Assembly: GCA_013076295.1 (NCBI GenBank)
Contig: RQOL01000828.1
Span: forward strand, 620,001-684,000
Direction of reading: 5' to 3'
DNA: 64,000 bases
Source: Sanderia malayensis
Lineage: Eukaryota > Cnidaria > Scyphozoa > Semaeostomeae > Pelagiidae
Shown in pieces: positions 45,607 through 55,869 of this stretch (its first letter is position 1; each line of letters opens with the position of its first letter). Below the pieces are notes generated by a model. That model was not told where the DNA came from. It saw only the letters and a program-made list of their open reading frames with translations, and made no database searches. A program made the translations under genes and the position numbers.

Positions 45607-46014
45607 ATATTTCTCAATCAAGATACTCCCAAGATACTTTCGGAGAACAAAAGCAACATGTTTTCAGTGTCAAATGTGTTTGGATATTGAAATTGCTTTT
45701 GGATTCTCAATTTTCATTACATACAATTGTGAAATTTCTTTGGTTATTGAGCTTGCTTTTAAATAAAATCTTCAAAATATGGAAATTCTCTGATAAATCC
45801 AAAATTAATCCAGATTTTGAGTCAAATCCAAATGATATTTTTAAATCCAAACGAGTTCTTAAAAATCCAGATTTCTGGAATTTTGATTTGAAAAATCCAA
45901 ACTGGCAACCCTGCTCGCACGCGGTTTCAACTGATTAACATAACAACAAAACAAAACACAATGTCCAAAGTCCTCAATACAGTTTCACGTCAATCATCCA
46001 TAAAGTTTCCGACA

Positions 46015-46043
46015 ACATCTGATATCCACATGTTTTGTTCTTC
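46015..46043 (-). pseudogene. Short Copia RNase H sliver between solo LTR and Pao
   Basis: These 29 bases continue the RNase H frame from 46650 and lead on to 37846. They show that solo LTR and Pao element are independent insertions into one gene. Confidence 0.8.
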
Positions 46044-46649
46044 TGTCGTGGGGTGGTTTTCTGTCTTTGAACTTCCACCGCCAGACGTGGGGTACGGCAC
46101 TCAGTATGTCGTTAGAGTCTTGGTGCTGCTAAGGTCAGTGACGTCTTTAAGACTTTCAGCAGAGATAGACACAGGTTTGCCATCTATCTTTTAATGGTGG
46201 GTACCCACTCTACCAACGTTAAGTTGGTGGGTTGCCGTACCCACTCTACCAACAATTTTAATTAAAACTCGAGCTACATATATTTCCTTTATCTTATGAA
46301 TAATTTAAAGTGTTCATCTTCATCTTCTGTCATCGTGGGCATAACCGATGGCCATGTCCCAGGTTGCTTTTAGGGTACCATTCTGTTTCTCTTCATGGAT
46401 GGCCATATCTTCATTGGTTTTAACACCCCCATGACGGTATAATATTCAGTGAGTAAACTCATTACTTCACTTTTTACAAATTTTGTATACGCAGCCTCGT
46501 TATGGTGGCATTTCTCATCACCAGTGGAAATTTATCTCTTTATAATATAATATTCTTTAATTTATATAATCTCGTTAAAGCCCTTTACGACACTTATTTT
46601 AAAGTGCAATAATATGTCTTCGCATATTTTGATAAAGGGTCTCATAACA
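46044..46649 (-). repeat. Solo LTR inside Copia RNase H
   Basis: 606-bp insert with TG..CA ends on both strands (+: TGTCGTGGGG...CTCATAACA). Flanked by CTTC at 46040-46043 and 46650-46653, a 4-bp duplication as made by many LTR elements. No internal coding. It contains a direct repeat of GTACCCACTCTACCAAC. Likely left by recombination between two LTRs; orientation is tentative. Confidence 0.72.
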
Positions 46650-47658
46650 CTTCCATGGAACTTTGGATTTTTAGACATAGCTATTGCTCCTTGGTTGTTT
46701 TCTTCAATTATTATGGGTGTGTCTTGATTGAATTTCAAATCAGCCAGCAATGCTCGTAACCAGATTGCCTCTTGTGTTACAATACTTGCAGCAATGTATT
46801 CTGCCTCAGTCGAGGGTAATGCCACTGTGGCTTGCTTTTTACCTAACCAGCTGATTACTCCTCCGCATAATGGAAGATATATCCAGATCGTGATTTGCGT
46901 CCATTAGGGTTACTACCCCAATCGGCATCTACGAATCCACCAAGCTGAGCGTTTGTCTCTTTAGTTCCATCAAACAGAATTCCCCAATTAACAGTACCCT
47001 TGATATAACGCAAAATACGTTTAGAACTCTTCCAATGTTCATGCCTAGGATTTGAACTAAACTGATTTACTGAACCCAAAGCTTGGTCAATGTCTGGTCT
47101 TGTGCCCGTTACAGCATAAGGAAGACTTCCTATCAATGCTTGATATCTTTGCTTATCAACACTATTGCCTTCGTTTGCAATTAATCTGGAACCAAGTTGC
47201 TGTGGAGTCGATACTGCTTTACAGTCATCCATGTTGTATTTCTGCAATAGATATGTGAGGTATCTCTTTTGGTGAAGTAGCATCTTCTTATTTGCTTTGT
47301 CTCGCATAATTTGAATGCCAAGGCAGTAATGAGCTTCACCAAGGTCTTTCATCTTGAATCTATCCTTCAATGCTTCCTTTTCTTTACGCAACATCTTCTT
47401 GCTGTTTGAAGCTATTAACATGTCATCCACATATAAAGCAATAATCAACATCTCTTCTCCCACTCGCTTAACATATATGCATGCATCTGACTTACATTGT
47501 TCATATCCAGAATCTTTTAGAAAACTGTCCATTGTCTTAAAACAACATCTGGACGCCTGCTTTAATCCATGCAAACTTTTATTCAGCTTGCATACTAAAT
47601 CTTCTTTGCCCTGTTTGATATATCCTTCTGGTTGAACCATGTATATCTCTTCTTGCAA
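46650..47658 (-). pseudogene. Copia reverse transcriptase and RNase H
   Basis: 47658-46855 carries Copia RT: YMVQPEGYIKQGKED, KSLHGLKQASR, the catalytic ALYVDDMLIA, and the connection region TRPDIDQALGSVNQF and GFVDADWGSNPNGR. A frameshift near 46850 leads into RNase H with ALPSTEAEYIAAS and NQGAIAMSKNPKFHG, which stops at the solo LTR. The YVDD core is intact, but the element cannot make a full product. Confidence 0.88.
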
Positions 47659-47699
47659 TTCACCATTAAGGAATGCGGTCTGTACATCCGTTTGATGAA

Positions 47700-48961
47700 T
47701 TTCGATTTTCGATCAGCATTACGATCTTCAGGTAATTTGACAAGATTTCAAGCTTTATTTTCCATCAGAGAAGAATATTCAGTATTCATAGCTTCTTGCC
47801 ATTGCCTTTTAGCAGGTGAACTTAATGCATTTTGATAGCATCTGGGCTCTTCTAAAACTTCTGTAAATTCAGCATTCAAGGATTGTTCTGAATTCCACCA
47901 TTCTCCAGTAATAACAGCTACTCTTTCTGGGGCCTTTTTCAGTCGAGTTGATCGACGAGGTAATTCATAATCTTGCATGTTTTCTTCATCTTCATTTGTA
48001 CTTCTTTCAAGATTATCTACGATTTCGTCTTCATTTTCTGCATCAGCTTCATCATCTATTCTGATGTTCACAGGTGTAAAATCTTCAGTTGAAGTTGATG
48101 AATCAATTTTCTTGACATCTGATCTTTGGATACGATTACCAAACTCATTTTTCGAAAACACAACATCACGTGTTTCATGAACTCTCTTGGTTTGTGGATT
48201 CCACAGTCTATAGCCCTTTCGTGTAAGACTATAACCAATAAGGATACACTTGACAGACTTGACATCCTACTTCTTCCTTGCTTCTTGTGGGACATGCATA
48301 TATGCATCACAACCAACCACTCTCAAGTTTGAAATGTCCGGTTTTGCTCCAGTGAAGCTTTCGTGTGGGGTCATACCTTTAACAACATCAGTAGGGCTTC
48401 TGTTCCTCAGAATTACAGCAGTTACCACAGCCTCAGCCCAAAAACTATCTGATAACCCAGCTGTATGCAACATGGATCTGGTTGTCTCTTGAATTTTTCG
48501 GTTCATCCGTTCTCCACTCCATTCTGTTCTGGCGTTCTTGGGACAGTCAGCTGCCTCGTAATACCTTTCTTGGCCAAAAAGTCATTAAAATCTTTGGACA
48601 GATATTCGCCGCCATTATCAGACAGAAATATCTTTATGTTTTTGCCAGTCACATTGGTAACCATAGCTTCAAATTCATTAAACTTGTCAAGCACCTGATC
48701 CTTGTGCTGCATAAAGTACATTGCTGTATATCTCGACTTATCATCTATAAAGGTGACAAAATATCGATTTTCACCAAGACTTTGAGTCTTCATTGGCCCA
48801 CAGACATCACTATGTACTATCTGTAGCAGCTCAGTTGCTCGTGTTGCTTCATTTTTTGGAAATGAACTTCGTTTCTGCTTGCCTTTTATGCAACCTTCAC
48901 ACAATTTGATTTCTTCTGAAGTATTCAGTTTCAAGCTATCGACTAGCTTCTGATTATTCAA
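47700..48961 (-). pseudogene. Copia integrase core and linker
   Basis: 48961-48503 has CEGCIKGKQKRSSF, HSDVCGPM (first D), SDNGGEYLS (second D) and TPEQNGV; the glutamate region follows in a shifted frame at 48506-48267 (MNRKIQETTRSM). 48161-47748 is the acidic linker and RT start (YELPRRSTRLKKAP, CYQNALSSPAKRQWQEAMNTE). Frameshifts occur near 48505, 48265 and 47700. Confidence 0.87.
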
Positions 48962-49314
48962 TTACTTCGAGTTATCTATGCCCAAGTGTCCAAATCTTTC
49001 ATGCCACAGCTTTAAAGAGTTTTTGTCAACAGCACTATGTGCTTCATGCAATGGACTCTCCATCAATGTATAATCAAGTGTATACAACTTTCCATCATTG
49101 TTTCCAGAACTCATAACAGTTCCATTATTATCCAAAATAACACATTTATCATGATCAAATACCATGATAAGACCTCTTTTTGTCACTGCACTGACAGAGA
49201 ACAAGTTCTTTGCCAAGCTAGGAACGAAAAGAACATTGATAACTCTGCTGGTTTATATACTCCTCCAGACTTCACTTTCAACCAAACTGTCCCTTTTCCA
49301 AGGACTTCCACAGC
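48962..49314 (-). pseudogene. Copia protease end and GAG-pre-integrase domain
   Basis: Contains NLFSVSAVTKRGL and the signature LWHERFGHLGI of the Copia pre-integrase domain. It is the downstream half of the protease that ends at 54750 across Gypsy E; the 4-bp CAGC is duplicated at the break. Confidence 0.85.
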
Positions 49315-49595
49315 TGTAGCGTGGCTGGGTAAAGCAGGTATAGTCAAGAGAACACAAGATGTTGCTTGCTCGAGATCAATCATTCAACTAAAATACTATT
49401 ATAATTTTACCTAACTTAAAACAATCATAATACGACACATCAATCAATAATGACAGCACAACAGATATAATATAGACAAACGACACGGTCACAAGTACAT
49501 CACAGGAAAACAATATAACTAACACGAACATGATTCTACTTCTAATATATTAACACAGACATGATACAATTTACTTACGCAATCATAATATTACA
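49315..49595 (-). repeat. 3' LTR of Gypsy E
   Basis: 281 bp, TGTAGCGTGG...AATATTACA, identical by eye to the 5' LTR. Confidence 0.94.
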
Positions 49596-49641
49596 TCTTC
49601 CCCTCCCTTACAAGTTGAAAAACGGAAAAAGTATGCATGCA

Positions 49642-52600
49642 TTAATGTGCCACAACATTTCCAAAGCGAATGGGGGGATTAACGACCTGTCGGAGAAAAG
49701 GGGGTCGGTTGGGCCTGGCAGCACCACCTCCAATATCCCTTTGGTTCCCAGCTGCTGGATCGACCTCCGCCTCTACAGTTTCAGAAAGGGTAATGCCTGG
49801 GGTTTCTGGCCCTGGGTGGACTGGGATACCTGGACTTAAGGGTAAGACACAGGGCTTCAAGAGATTATGATGCGCAACAAGAGATTTTCCCATGGACGAT
49901 GTTAACCGGTAATTAACCCCATCTCTTGACTGTATTCTGTAAGGGCCAGTCCATCGTTTACCAAATTTCCAATGCTTGGGGCGCCAAAGCCAGACCGTCT
50001 GTCCCGACTCAAAGGGCTGCCAGTTTCTCTTACTCTTGTTGTCGTACTGGGAAGCTTGCTTAGCTCTAGCATGGACTAAATTACGCTGTGCAAGTTGATT
50101 CGAGTGGCTAAGAGCTTTCCTCAATGACTGGCTATAATTTGACTGGCTGGTAGGATTTCGTAGGGGAACACCCAGCTCAACTTCGATAGGCATTCGAGCT
50201 GGGCGTCCAAATACCATCTCATAGGGAGAAATACCTGTTGACTCGTGAACACTTGTGTTATATGCAAAGACTGCTTGGGCTAGCCAATCATCCCAATCAA
50301 CATTATGTTCTGAAACAAAGCTAGAGATGATACTTTGAAGGGTACGATTTTGTCTCTCTACAAGTCCATCACATTGAGGATGGTAGGCAGTGGTACGGGT
50401 CTTTTTGATGCCCATCAAACCATATATTTCATGCATGAGTATGCTATCAAAATTGCGACCCTGGTCGGAATGGAGAACTGTAGGTGGGCCAAAACGAGAA
50501 AAAACATGAGACACAAGAATATTAGCTACAGTCGACGCTTTCTGATCGGGAGTAGGGAATGCTTCACACCATTTGGTGAAGTGGTCCATGAGCACAAGTA
50601 TGTGTTTGTTTCCGCGTGATGTTTCCTTAATAGGCCCCATATAGTCCATAGCCCAAAAAACAAATGGCTCGCTAATCTGAATTGGTTGTAAAGGGGCCTT
50701 GGTGTTGTGTGGATTCTGCTTAATTTGGCTACATTCAGGACAGCTTTGAATAAATGATTTAATTGATGCATGCATTTGAGGCCAAAAGAACCGCTCTTTA
50801 GCCCTGTAGATAGTGCGAGTAATACCCATGTGACCACCAGAAGGGCCACTGTGTAGACTATGGAGGACACCATTTACCAAGTTTTGGGGCACAACAACAA
50901 CATTATTGGGAAAAGAGCTATCAGGGTCTATTGATTTCATTAATAAGCCACGATCCACAAAAAGTTGGTCCCAACACGACCAATATGACGACAAGTGTTG
51001 ATGTTTCGACCACACAAATGATGGAGGCCGAGGAAAGCCCTGTTCTTTCATTTCAATGACCTTCAAAATATTGGGGTCTTGGTGTTGAGCTGTGTACAAA
51101 TCTGTGTCTGGGATAAGACCAACAAAGCAGTTGACAGGGGTGTTCGTGGAATGGTTGGGTGGCTCAGAGGGAGAAGGGGGACATCTATGATTTAAGCGGG
51201 AGAGAGCGTCTGCATTTTGGTTTGAGGCCCCGGGGCGGTGTGAAACAACGAAATCAAATTCTTGGAGGGTCATAATCCATCTGGCGATTCTACCTTTAGC
51301 TTGGATAGAATGTAGCCACTTCAAAGCTCTATTATCAGTAATGAGTTGAAACTGACGGCCCAAAAGATATACACGAAAATGGTCAGTTGCAAACACAACA
51401 GCCAATGCTTCTTTCTCCATTGCTGTGTAATTTTGTTCTCGGCTTGTGAGAGTTCGACTGGCATATGATATTACCCTTTCATGGCCTGATTCATCAAGCT
51501 GGGTTAAGACAGCACCAAGCCCAACATCTGAGGCGTCAGTTTGTAGGATAAAGGTTTTGTTCAAGCAAGGGTAGGCTAAAATAGGTGCTGAGCAGAGGCA
51601 GGTTTTGAGGTATTCAAATGCTTTTTGGGTGATATCTGTCCATAGAAATCGAGTAGCTTTTTTAGTGAGGGCCATTAGGGGAGAGGCAATGGTGGCAAAT
51701 TCCGGTATAAACCGCCTGTAGTAGCCTGCAAGTCCCAGAAAGGATCGTAGCTCCTCCAGGGTAGAAGGGGCTGGGATGTCTTGAATTGCCTTAACCTTTT
51801 TGGGGTCAGTATGGATGCCGTCTTTAGAAATAGTATGCCCTAAATAAGCAACCTCGTGCGAGCCAAATGAACATTTGGAAGCTTTAACACGGAGATTTTG
51901 CTCTCGAAAACGTTGCAAAACAGATTTCAAACGATCACAATGCTGGTTGATATCTTTGGAAAAAACAATTACGTCATCAAAATAGCACAAGCAAGTTTCG
52001 TAGGCGAGACCAGACAGGACAACACTTATGGCCCGTGAAAAGGTAGCCGGGGCAGTGGATAGACCATATGGCATGCGTAAAAATTCATATAGACCAGTAG
52101 GTGTCATGAAAGCTGTTTTCTCCCTATCTTCTGGGTCTACACTGACTTGCCAATACCCACTGCGAAGATCCAAGGTACTAAAGATGTTATACCCATTTAA
52201 GGCGTCCAGCAAGTCATCAATTCGAGGCAAAGGAATAGCGTCATGCTTAGTTACTAAATTTAATTTCCGATAATCAATACAAAATCGATAAGACCCATCC
52301 TTTTTCTTCACAAGGACAATAGGAGAAGACCAGGGGCTTGTGCTGGGCTTGATAACACCTTGAGTAAGCATGTCCTGAACTTGCTTGTCAACCTCACCTC
52401 TGTAGTGATAGGGGAGGCGTCGAGGGTGTTGGCGGATCGGAGGGGAATCACCTGTGTTTATCTTATGAGAAGTCACGGTAGTGTGGCCTAAGCCATTGTT
52501 AAACACATCGGGATATTCAAGCAAAGTCTGCAACAGATGATTACGATCATGGCTAGATAAACTAGAGCTAACAGCTGTCTCTAATTCTTGCAATGTGCAA

Positions 52601-53523
52601 GGGTCCATGCTTGGCTGGCAAACACTAGCACAAACATTATCAACAGATGATCTCAGTCTAGCTGGAGGAGATTCAACAACTGGAAGAAATTTGGCAACCT
52701 TCTGACGAGAATGTAATTCGACTGGGGACTCCGAGGAGTTCAAAACACGTACAAAGACTTTACTATGGCTTGATTGATTCAAAGTTGATGCAATAATAAG
52801 GGGAGAATCATCTAAACTACATACCATACCTAACTGTTCAGAATACCCTCGAGGTAACTTAGCTTGTAAAATACACTCACTACGACCAGGGATGGAAAAA
52901 CTATCAACAAGAGTGAGGGTGACTGGCCCTTGGCTGGACGACTGGGCAAAGCCAGAAGGCGAACCCACCTGAGGAGAACTGGACAGGATCGAACAATTAG
53001 AGGGAGTTGAACCAGAAGGTGGGGCCCAAGGTATCAAGGGAGTACTGCCATGTGGCCCATTTAAGAAATAGGAATCCCCAGAATAAGCCAAATGCAGTTG
53101 AAAGGCAACAATAAAATCCCATCCCAGAATGCATTGGAAGGGTTGTAGCATATTATTACATACAAGAAATTTAAACTTGAATTCAAAATCACAACCAGGA
53201 AATGAGAACTGGAAGACCGCCGCACCAGCAGGTTGCAACGGTTGTCCAGTAATAGATAAACAAGTGTTGGAACTACTTTCAAGTAACGGTGGGACAATGT
53301 TTTGCTGTGTACAGCTCTGAAAAATGCGTTGGAAAGCATCAAAACTCAAAATAGATTGCATTGACCCTGTGTCAACAAGAGCTGACAACTGTACACCAGT
53401 AAAATTACAAGAAACAAGGGGTTGGCAAGGAACTAGGGCACGTGGAGCAACAGAAGTAGTTCCAAAAGCAAAAGTAGTGGGATGCTCATCACTCCAACCT
53501 AATAGTGAGGCATCCCCTGAAAG
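49642..53523 (-). CDS. Gypsy E Pol, expressed by -1 frameshift from Gag
   Basis: Unbroken frame of about 1293 codons after the slip site. By position: aspartic protease SALVDTGSMQSILS near 53370; RT with FCIDYRKLN near 52280 and CYFDDVIVFSK near 51990 (YFDD rather than the common YLDD); RNase H with LQTDASDVGLGAV near 51535; integrase zinc head with HMGITRTIYRAKERFFW and CPECSQIKQ near 50830-50720; core WAMDYMGPI, LHSDQGRNF, GLVERQNRTL near 50650-50370; C-terminus with GPYRIQSRDG and a proline-rich tail ending at 49645. All catalytic residues expected are present, so this copy may be active. The first in-frame ATG is far inside the protease, fitting synthesis only as Gag-Pol. Confidence 0.94.
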   Translation of the reverse strand, partial: LSGDASLLGWSDEHPTTFAFGTTSVAPRALVPCQPLVSCNFTGVQLSALVDTGSMQSILSFDAFQRIFQSCTQQNIVPPLLESSSNTCLSITGQPLQPAGAAVFQFSFPGCDFEFKFKFLVCNNMLQPFQCILGWDFIVAFQLHLAYSGDSYFLNGPHGSTPLIPWAPPSGSTPSNCSILSSSPQVGSPSGFAQSSSQGPVTLTLVDSFSIPGRSECILQAKLPRGYSEQLGMVCSLDDSPLIIASTLNQSSHSKVFVRVLNSSESPVELHSRQKVAKFLPVVESPPARLRSSVDNVCASVCQPSMDPCTLQELETAVSSSLSSHDRNHLLQTLLEYPDVFNNGLGHTTVTSHKINTGDSPPIRQHPRRLPYHYRGEVDKQVQDMLTQGVIKPSTSPWSSPIVLVKKKDGSYRFCIDYRKLNLVTKHDAIPLPRIDDLLDALNGYNIFSTLDLRSGYWQVSVDPEDREKTAFMTPTGLYEFLRMPYGLSTAPATFSRAISVVLSGLAYETCLCYFDDVIVFSKDINQHCDRLKSVLQRFREQNLRVKASKCSFGSHEVAYLGHTISKDGIHTDPKKVKAIQDIPAPSTLEELRSFLGLAGYYRRFIPEFATIASPLMALTKKATRFLWTDITQKAFEYLKTCLCSAPILAYPCLNKTFILQTDASDVGLGAVLTQLDESGHERVISYASRTLTSREQNYTAMEKEALAVVFATDHFRVYLLGRQFQLITDNRALKWLHSIQAKGRIARWIMTLQEFDFVVSHRPGASNQNADALSRLNHRCPPSPSEPPNHSTNTPVNCFVGLIPDTDLYTAQHQDPNILKVIEMKEQGFPRPPSFVWSKHQHLSSYWSCWDQLFVDRGLLMKSIDPDSSFPNNVVVVPQNLVNGVLHSLHSGPSGGHMGITRTIYRAKERFFWPQMHASIKSFIQSCPECSQIKQNPHNTKAPLQPIQISEPFVFWAMDYMGPIKETSRGNKHILVLMDHFTKWCEAFPTPDQKASTVANILVSHVFSRFGPPTVLHSDQGRNFDSILMHEIYGLMGIKKTRTTAYHPQCDGLVERQNRTLQSIISSFVSEHNVDWDDWLAQAVFAYNTSVHESTGISPYEMVFGRPARMPIEVELGVPLRNPTSQSNYSQSLRKALSHSNQLAQRNLVHARAKQASQYDNKSKRNWQPFESGQTVWLWRPKHWKFGKRWTGPYRIQSRDGVNYRLTSSMGKSLVAHHNLLKPCVLPLSPGIPVHPGPETPGITLSETVEAEVDPAAGNQRDIGGGAARPNRPPFLRQVVNPPIRFGNVVAH

Positions 53524-53529
53524 TTTAAA
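53479..53529 (-). promoter_or_regulatory. -1 ribosomal frameshift signal (gag-pol)
   Basis: On the minus strand the slippery heptamer TTTAAAC (53529-53523) is in the gag frame as T-TTA-AAC. After a 6-nt spacer a hairpin forms: GGGATGC (53516-53510) pairs with GCATCCC (53485-53479), and inside it TCACT (53508-53504) pairs with AGTGA (53493-53489). The -1 frame from the heptamer is exactly the pol frame, and gag ends 21 nt further on. Confidence 0.88.
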
Positions 53530-54446
53530 GAAAATTTACGATCGGATTGTTGAAATATATCAGATTTTGGCTGAGATGAGTCAAAGTTATTGGCACAGTT
53601 CTGTGGATGATGGCCCCAGCCATTGCAAAGGGTACATTTCTGCGCTCTCTGACGTTTGTCGCAATTTCGGACGATATGACCAGGTGCACCACAGAAGAAA
53701 CAGCGAACAGAAGAACCAGGACGACGAGGAGGCATGACAGAAGATGGTTGACGAGCAGCTGATGCCGAAATTGCAGCGATTAGGCTAGCTTGGCCTTCGG
53801 CGAGCTTGTTGAGTAGGCCAGCAACATTATCCAGCGGTAATTGTTGTTGTTGTTGCTGTTGTGGTTGTTGTTGTTGTGACAGAGGTTGATCCGCCATGGC
53901 CAAGGGGCGAGTGGCAACAGCGGCACATGCAGTGGCAGAGCTGGTGGGCAACCGTTGGAGTGAACGAAACCGCTGAGCGAATGACGTCATTGTGGCCAAG
54001 GTTGGCGTAGGATCAGATTCCAATAACTTCAATTGTAGTTCTTCTGGCAAGCCTTTAAAGAACTGCCGGCGTAGTAAGGCATCAAAAGCCGGTCCAGATA
54101 AATCCGGTTCAGCGTTCCGAAGTGATTCTTTCAAACGCCAAAGGAAGAGCGTGGGATCTTCTGCGGGGCGAAGGCGATGGTCTTCAAACTCTCGATAATA
54201 CCGCTCACGGTCAGTTGGAGGGCAAAAACACTTGTGCAGACTGGCGACCAAGCTGTCCAGAGATGTTTGATCCTCATCTGAGAGGGTTTCATAATATGTG
54301 GCGGCCGGACCATCAAGAAAGGCTGGAAGCTTTAGGAGTTGCGCTTCGGTATTCCATTTGTTAGCGGCAGCACATCGCTGAAACTGACGAATCCAGACAC
54401 CAAAATCCCCAGAAGTAAAAGGAGTTGGTAAAATGCTTGAAGCCAT
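53499..54446 (-). CDS. Gypsy E Gag
   Basis: 315-aa Gag starting MASSILPTPFTSGDFGVW. The capsid-like region runs through LPAFLDGPAATYYETL and FFKGLPEELQ. A glutamine-rich stretch (CAA repeats at 53835-53880) precedes a CCHC knuckle, CFFCGAPGHIVRNC, and a second Cys/His group CTLCNGWGHHPQNC for RNA packaging. The stop TAG at 53499 is bypassed by the -1 shift at 53523. The start is the first ATG after the primer site. Confidence 0.93.
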   Translation of the reverse strand: MASSILPTPFTSGDFGVWIRQFQRCAAANKWNTEAQLLKLPAFLDGPAATYYETLSDEDQTSLDSLVASLHKCFCPPTDRERYYREFEDHRLRPAEDPTLFLWRLKESLRNAEPDLSGPAFDALLRRQFFKGLPEELQLKLLESDPTPTLATMTSFAQRFRSLQRLPTSSATACAAVATRPLAMADQPLSQQQQPQQQQQQQLPLDNVAGLLNKLAEGQASLIAAISASAARQPSSVMPPRRPGSSVRCFFCGAPGHIVRNCDKRQRAQKCTLCNGWGHHPQNCANNFDSSQPKSDIFQQSDRKFSLNFQGMPHY

Positions 54447-54468
54447 ACCTGTGCTCCTGTCACCAATT

Positions 54469-54749
54469 TGTAGCGTGGCTGGGTAAAGCAGGTATAGTCA
54501 AGAGAACACAAGATGTTGCTTGCTCGAGATCAATCATTCAACTAAAATACTATTATAATTTTACCTAACTTAAAACAATCATAATACGACACATCAATCA
54601 ATAATGACAGCACAACAGATATAATATAGACAAACGACACGGTCACAAGTACATCACAGGAAAACAATATAACTAACACGAACATGATTCTACTTCTAAT
54701 ATATTAACACAGACATGATACAATTTACTTACGCAATCATAATATTACA
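54469..54749 (-). repeat. 5' LTR of Gypsy E
   Basis: 281 bp, same sequence as 49315-49595. Confidence 0.94.
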
Positions 54750-55055
54750 CAGCTCTGTTGTCTCCAAGACAAACGATTTCAGCAATGGGAAATTCGGTAT
54801 AATTCTGCATCCATTCCCTTTTACATGACATATGTTTTGACGCACCAGAGTCAATGTACCAAATTAAGCTTTCAGCCTTACTTGAATTTGGTGGTGTCCA
54901 GAAAAACGAATTTGAGTCTGTAGTAACCACATTAGCAGCTTGTTCAGAGCGTCTTTCCTTCTTAGGTTTCTCACAGTCCTTTGCCCAATGCCCTTTAATT
55001 TTACAATTAAGGCATTTTCCTTTACACTTTGTAGCTCCAGGCTTTGATTTCTGCA
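54750..55055 (-). pseudogene. Copia nucleocapsid knuckle and protease start
   Basis: Contains the CCHC knuckle CLNCKIKGHWAKDC and the Copia protease active site WYIDSGASKHMS. Ends at the Gypsy E target site; the LINE lies just upstream. Confidence 0.88.
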
Positions 55056-55060
55056 CTTGT

Positions 55061-55633
55061 ATGTATGTATGTATGTATTCAATATTTATAGTGAATAACA
55101 GAGTTAAGCTAAGCTTGTTTACAATCTGGTTCACTGAAAATAAAAAGGTGAAAAATATATATAAATAAGTAAATAAAGATAGTAAATAAATAAATAAAAA
55201 TATATAAATATATTAGTTTGAGTTTATTTATCAATAAAAATTAGTAAAGTCCAGCTAAACTGTCCATTTATATTGAGTGTAATTTACACTCTTGATAATA
55301 CCCATAAAGTAGTTGAAACTGTGTTTTTTAAATTTCTCGACTGAAGACGCTTGCCTTATTTCAGTTGGCAAAGAGTTCCATAATTTGCTTCCATAGAATT
55401 GAAAGGTTTTTGTGTATTTACTGCCATTTCCTCTTGCAATGAATAAGTTATTTTTTCCAGAATACCGAGTGTTGTAGGTATGAATTGTTTTTGACTCCTT
55501 AAAAAGATCTATCATATATGATGGTGCAGTTTTATTCATGATGTTAAACATTAAGCAACTTGTAAGATATTCAATTCGTTGATAAACAGGCAACCAATTA
55601 AGTTCAATGAATAACGGCTTGCTAGGAGTTAGT
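55061..55633 (-). mobile_element. 5'-truncated LINE end with ACAT-repeat tail
   Basis: The 112-aa frame 55593-55255 has QRIEYLTSCLMFNIMNKTAP, then HTYNTRYSGKNNLF and GSKLWNSLPTEIR. This is the C-terminal end of the RT protein of LINE elements in invertebrates. The element tail is (ACAT)n at 55061-55076. A 5-bp duplication, CTTGT, flanks it (55056-55060, 55634-55638). It interrupts Copia gag in frame. Confidence 0.82.
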
Positions 55634-55638
55634 CTTGT

Positions 55639-55863
55639 GTACTGGGTGTGGTTCTTGTTGCAACTAATGCTTTTTCCATCGCATCACCAAGATAAATTGA
55701 AGTTTCAGAGCGTTTTTTGTCCTCGTGAAGTAGTCTAGCAATCACAAATTCCAAACTAAGATCATCAGCACGCGATTCTAAGGCCACGATAAGACTCGCA
55801 TATGAATCCGGAAGGCTACACAAAAGAGTCGCAACTTGATTATTTGATCCTCTTCAGGTACTG
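55639..55863 (-). pseudogene. Copia Gag, second part
   Basis: Carries CSLPDSYASLIVALESRAD and LLHEDKKRSET, the conserved C-terminal part of the UBN2-type Copia Gag. Bounded upstream by the 55870-57897 element and downstream by the LINE. Confidence 0.85.
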
Positions 55864-55869
55864 GGGCTC

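Larger units (their letters stand above)
43904..45913. mobile_element. Non-autonomous hAT element with 8-bp TSD
   Basis: Perfect 12-bp TIRs CAGGGTTGCCAG and CTGGCAACCCTG. The 8-bp duplication CTCGCACG occurs at 43896-43903 and 45914-45921, and the uninterrupted target is visible in the other Pao LTR. Both features are typical of hAT. Subterminal AAATCCA repeats appear on both sides. Of the 2010 bp, 1565 are a nested LTR element, so the hAT itself is about 440 bp. Confidence 0.92.
37847..46014 (-). mobile_element. Pao-type BEL element, defective, with loaded 5' LTR
   Basis: The 3' LTR is 37847-38081. The 5' LTR is 42692-46014 once its two internal inserts (42810-43873 and 43904-45913) are discounted. 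LTR ends are TGTCG/CGACA. Flanks carry the 4-bp duplication ACAT (37843-37846 and 46015-46018). The polyprotein is frameshifted and lacks the integrase end and C-terminal domain. The target is the Copia RNase H reading frame. Confidence 0.9.
42692..46014 (-). repeat. 5' LTR of the Pao element, carrying two insertions
   Basis: LTR sequence is present at 42692-42808, 43876-43903 and 45914-46014. Together these match the 235-bp 3' LTR apart from a few bases at the first insertion site. Confidence 0.88.
49315..54749 (-). mobile_element. Gypsy element E, complete and apparently intact
   Basis: LTRs 49315-49595 and 54469-54749 (281 bp each) show no difference by eye. The 4-bp duplication CAGC is at 49311-49314 and 54750-54753. 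Gag and Pol are both unbroken and joined by a -1 frameshift signal. Purine tract AGGGAGGGGAAGA abuts the 3' LTR. The gag ATG lies only 22 nt after the 5' LTR. A TGGTGACAGGAG-type primer site follows the LTR; its tRNA is not assigned. It is one of the youngest insertions in the window. Confidence 0.95.
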
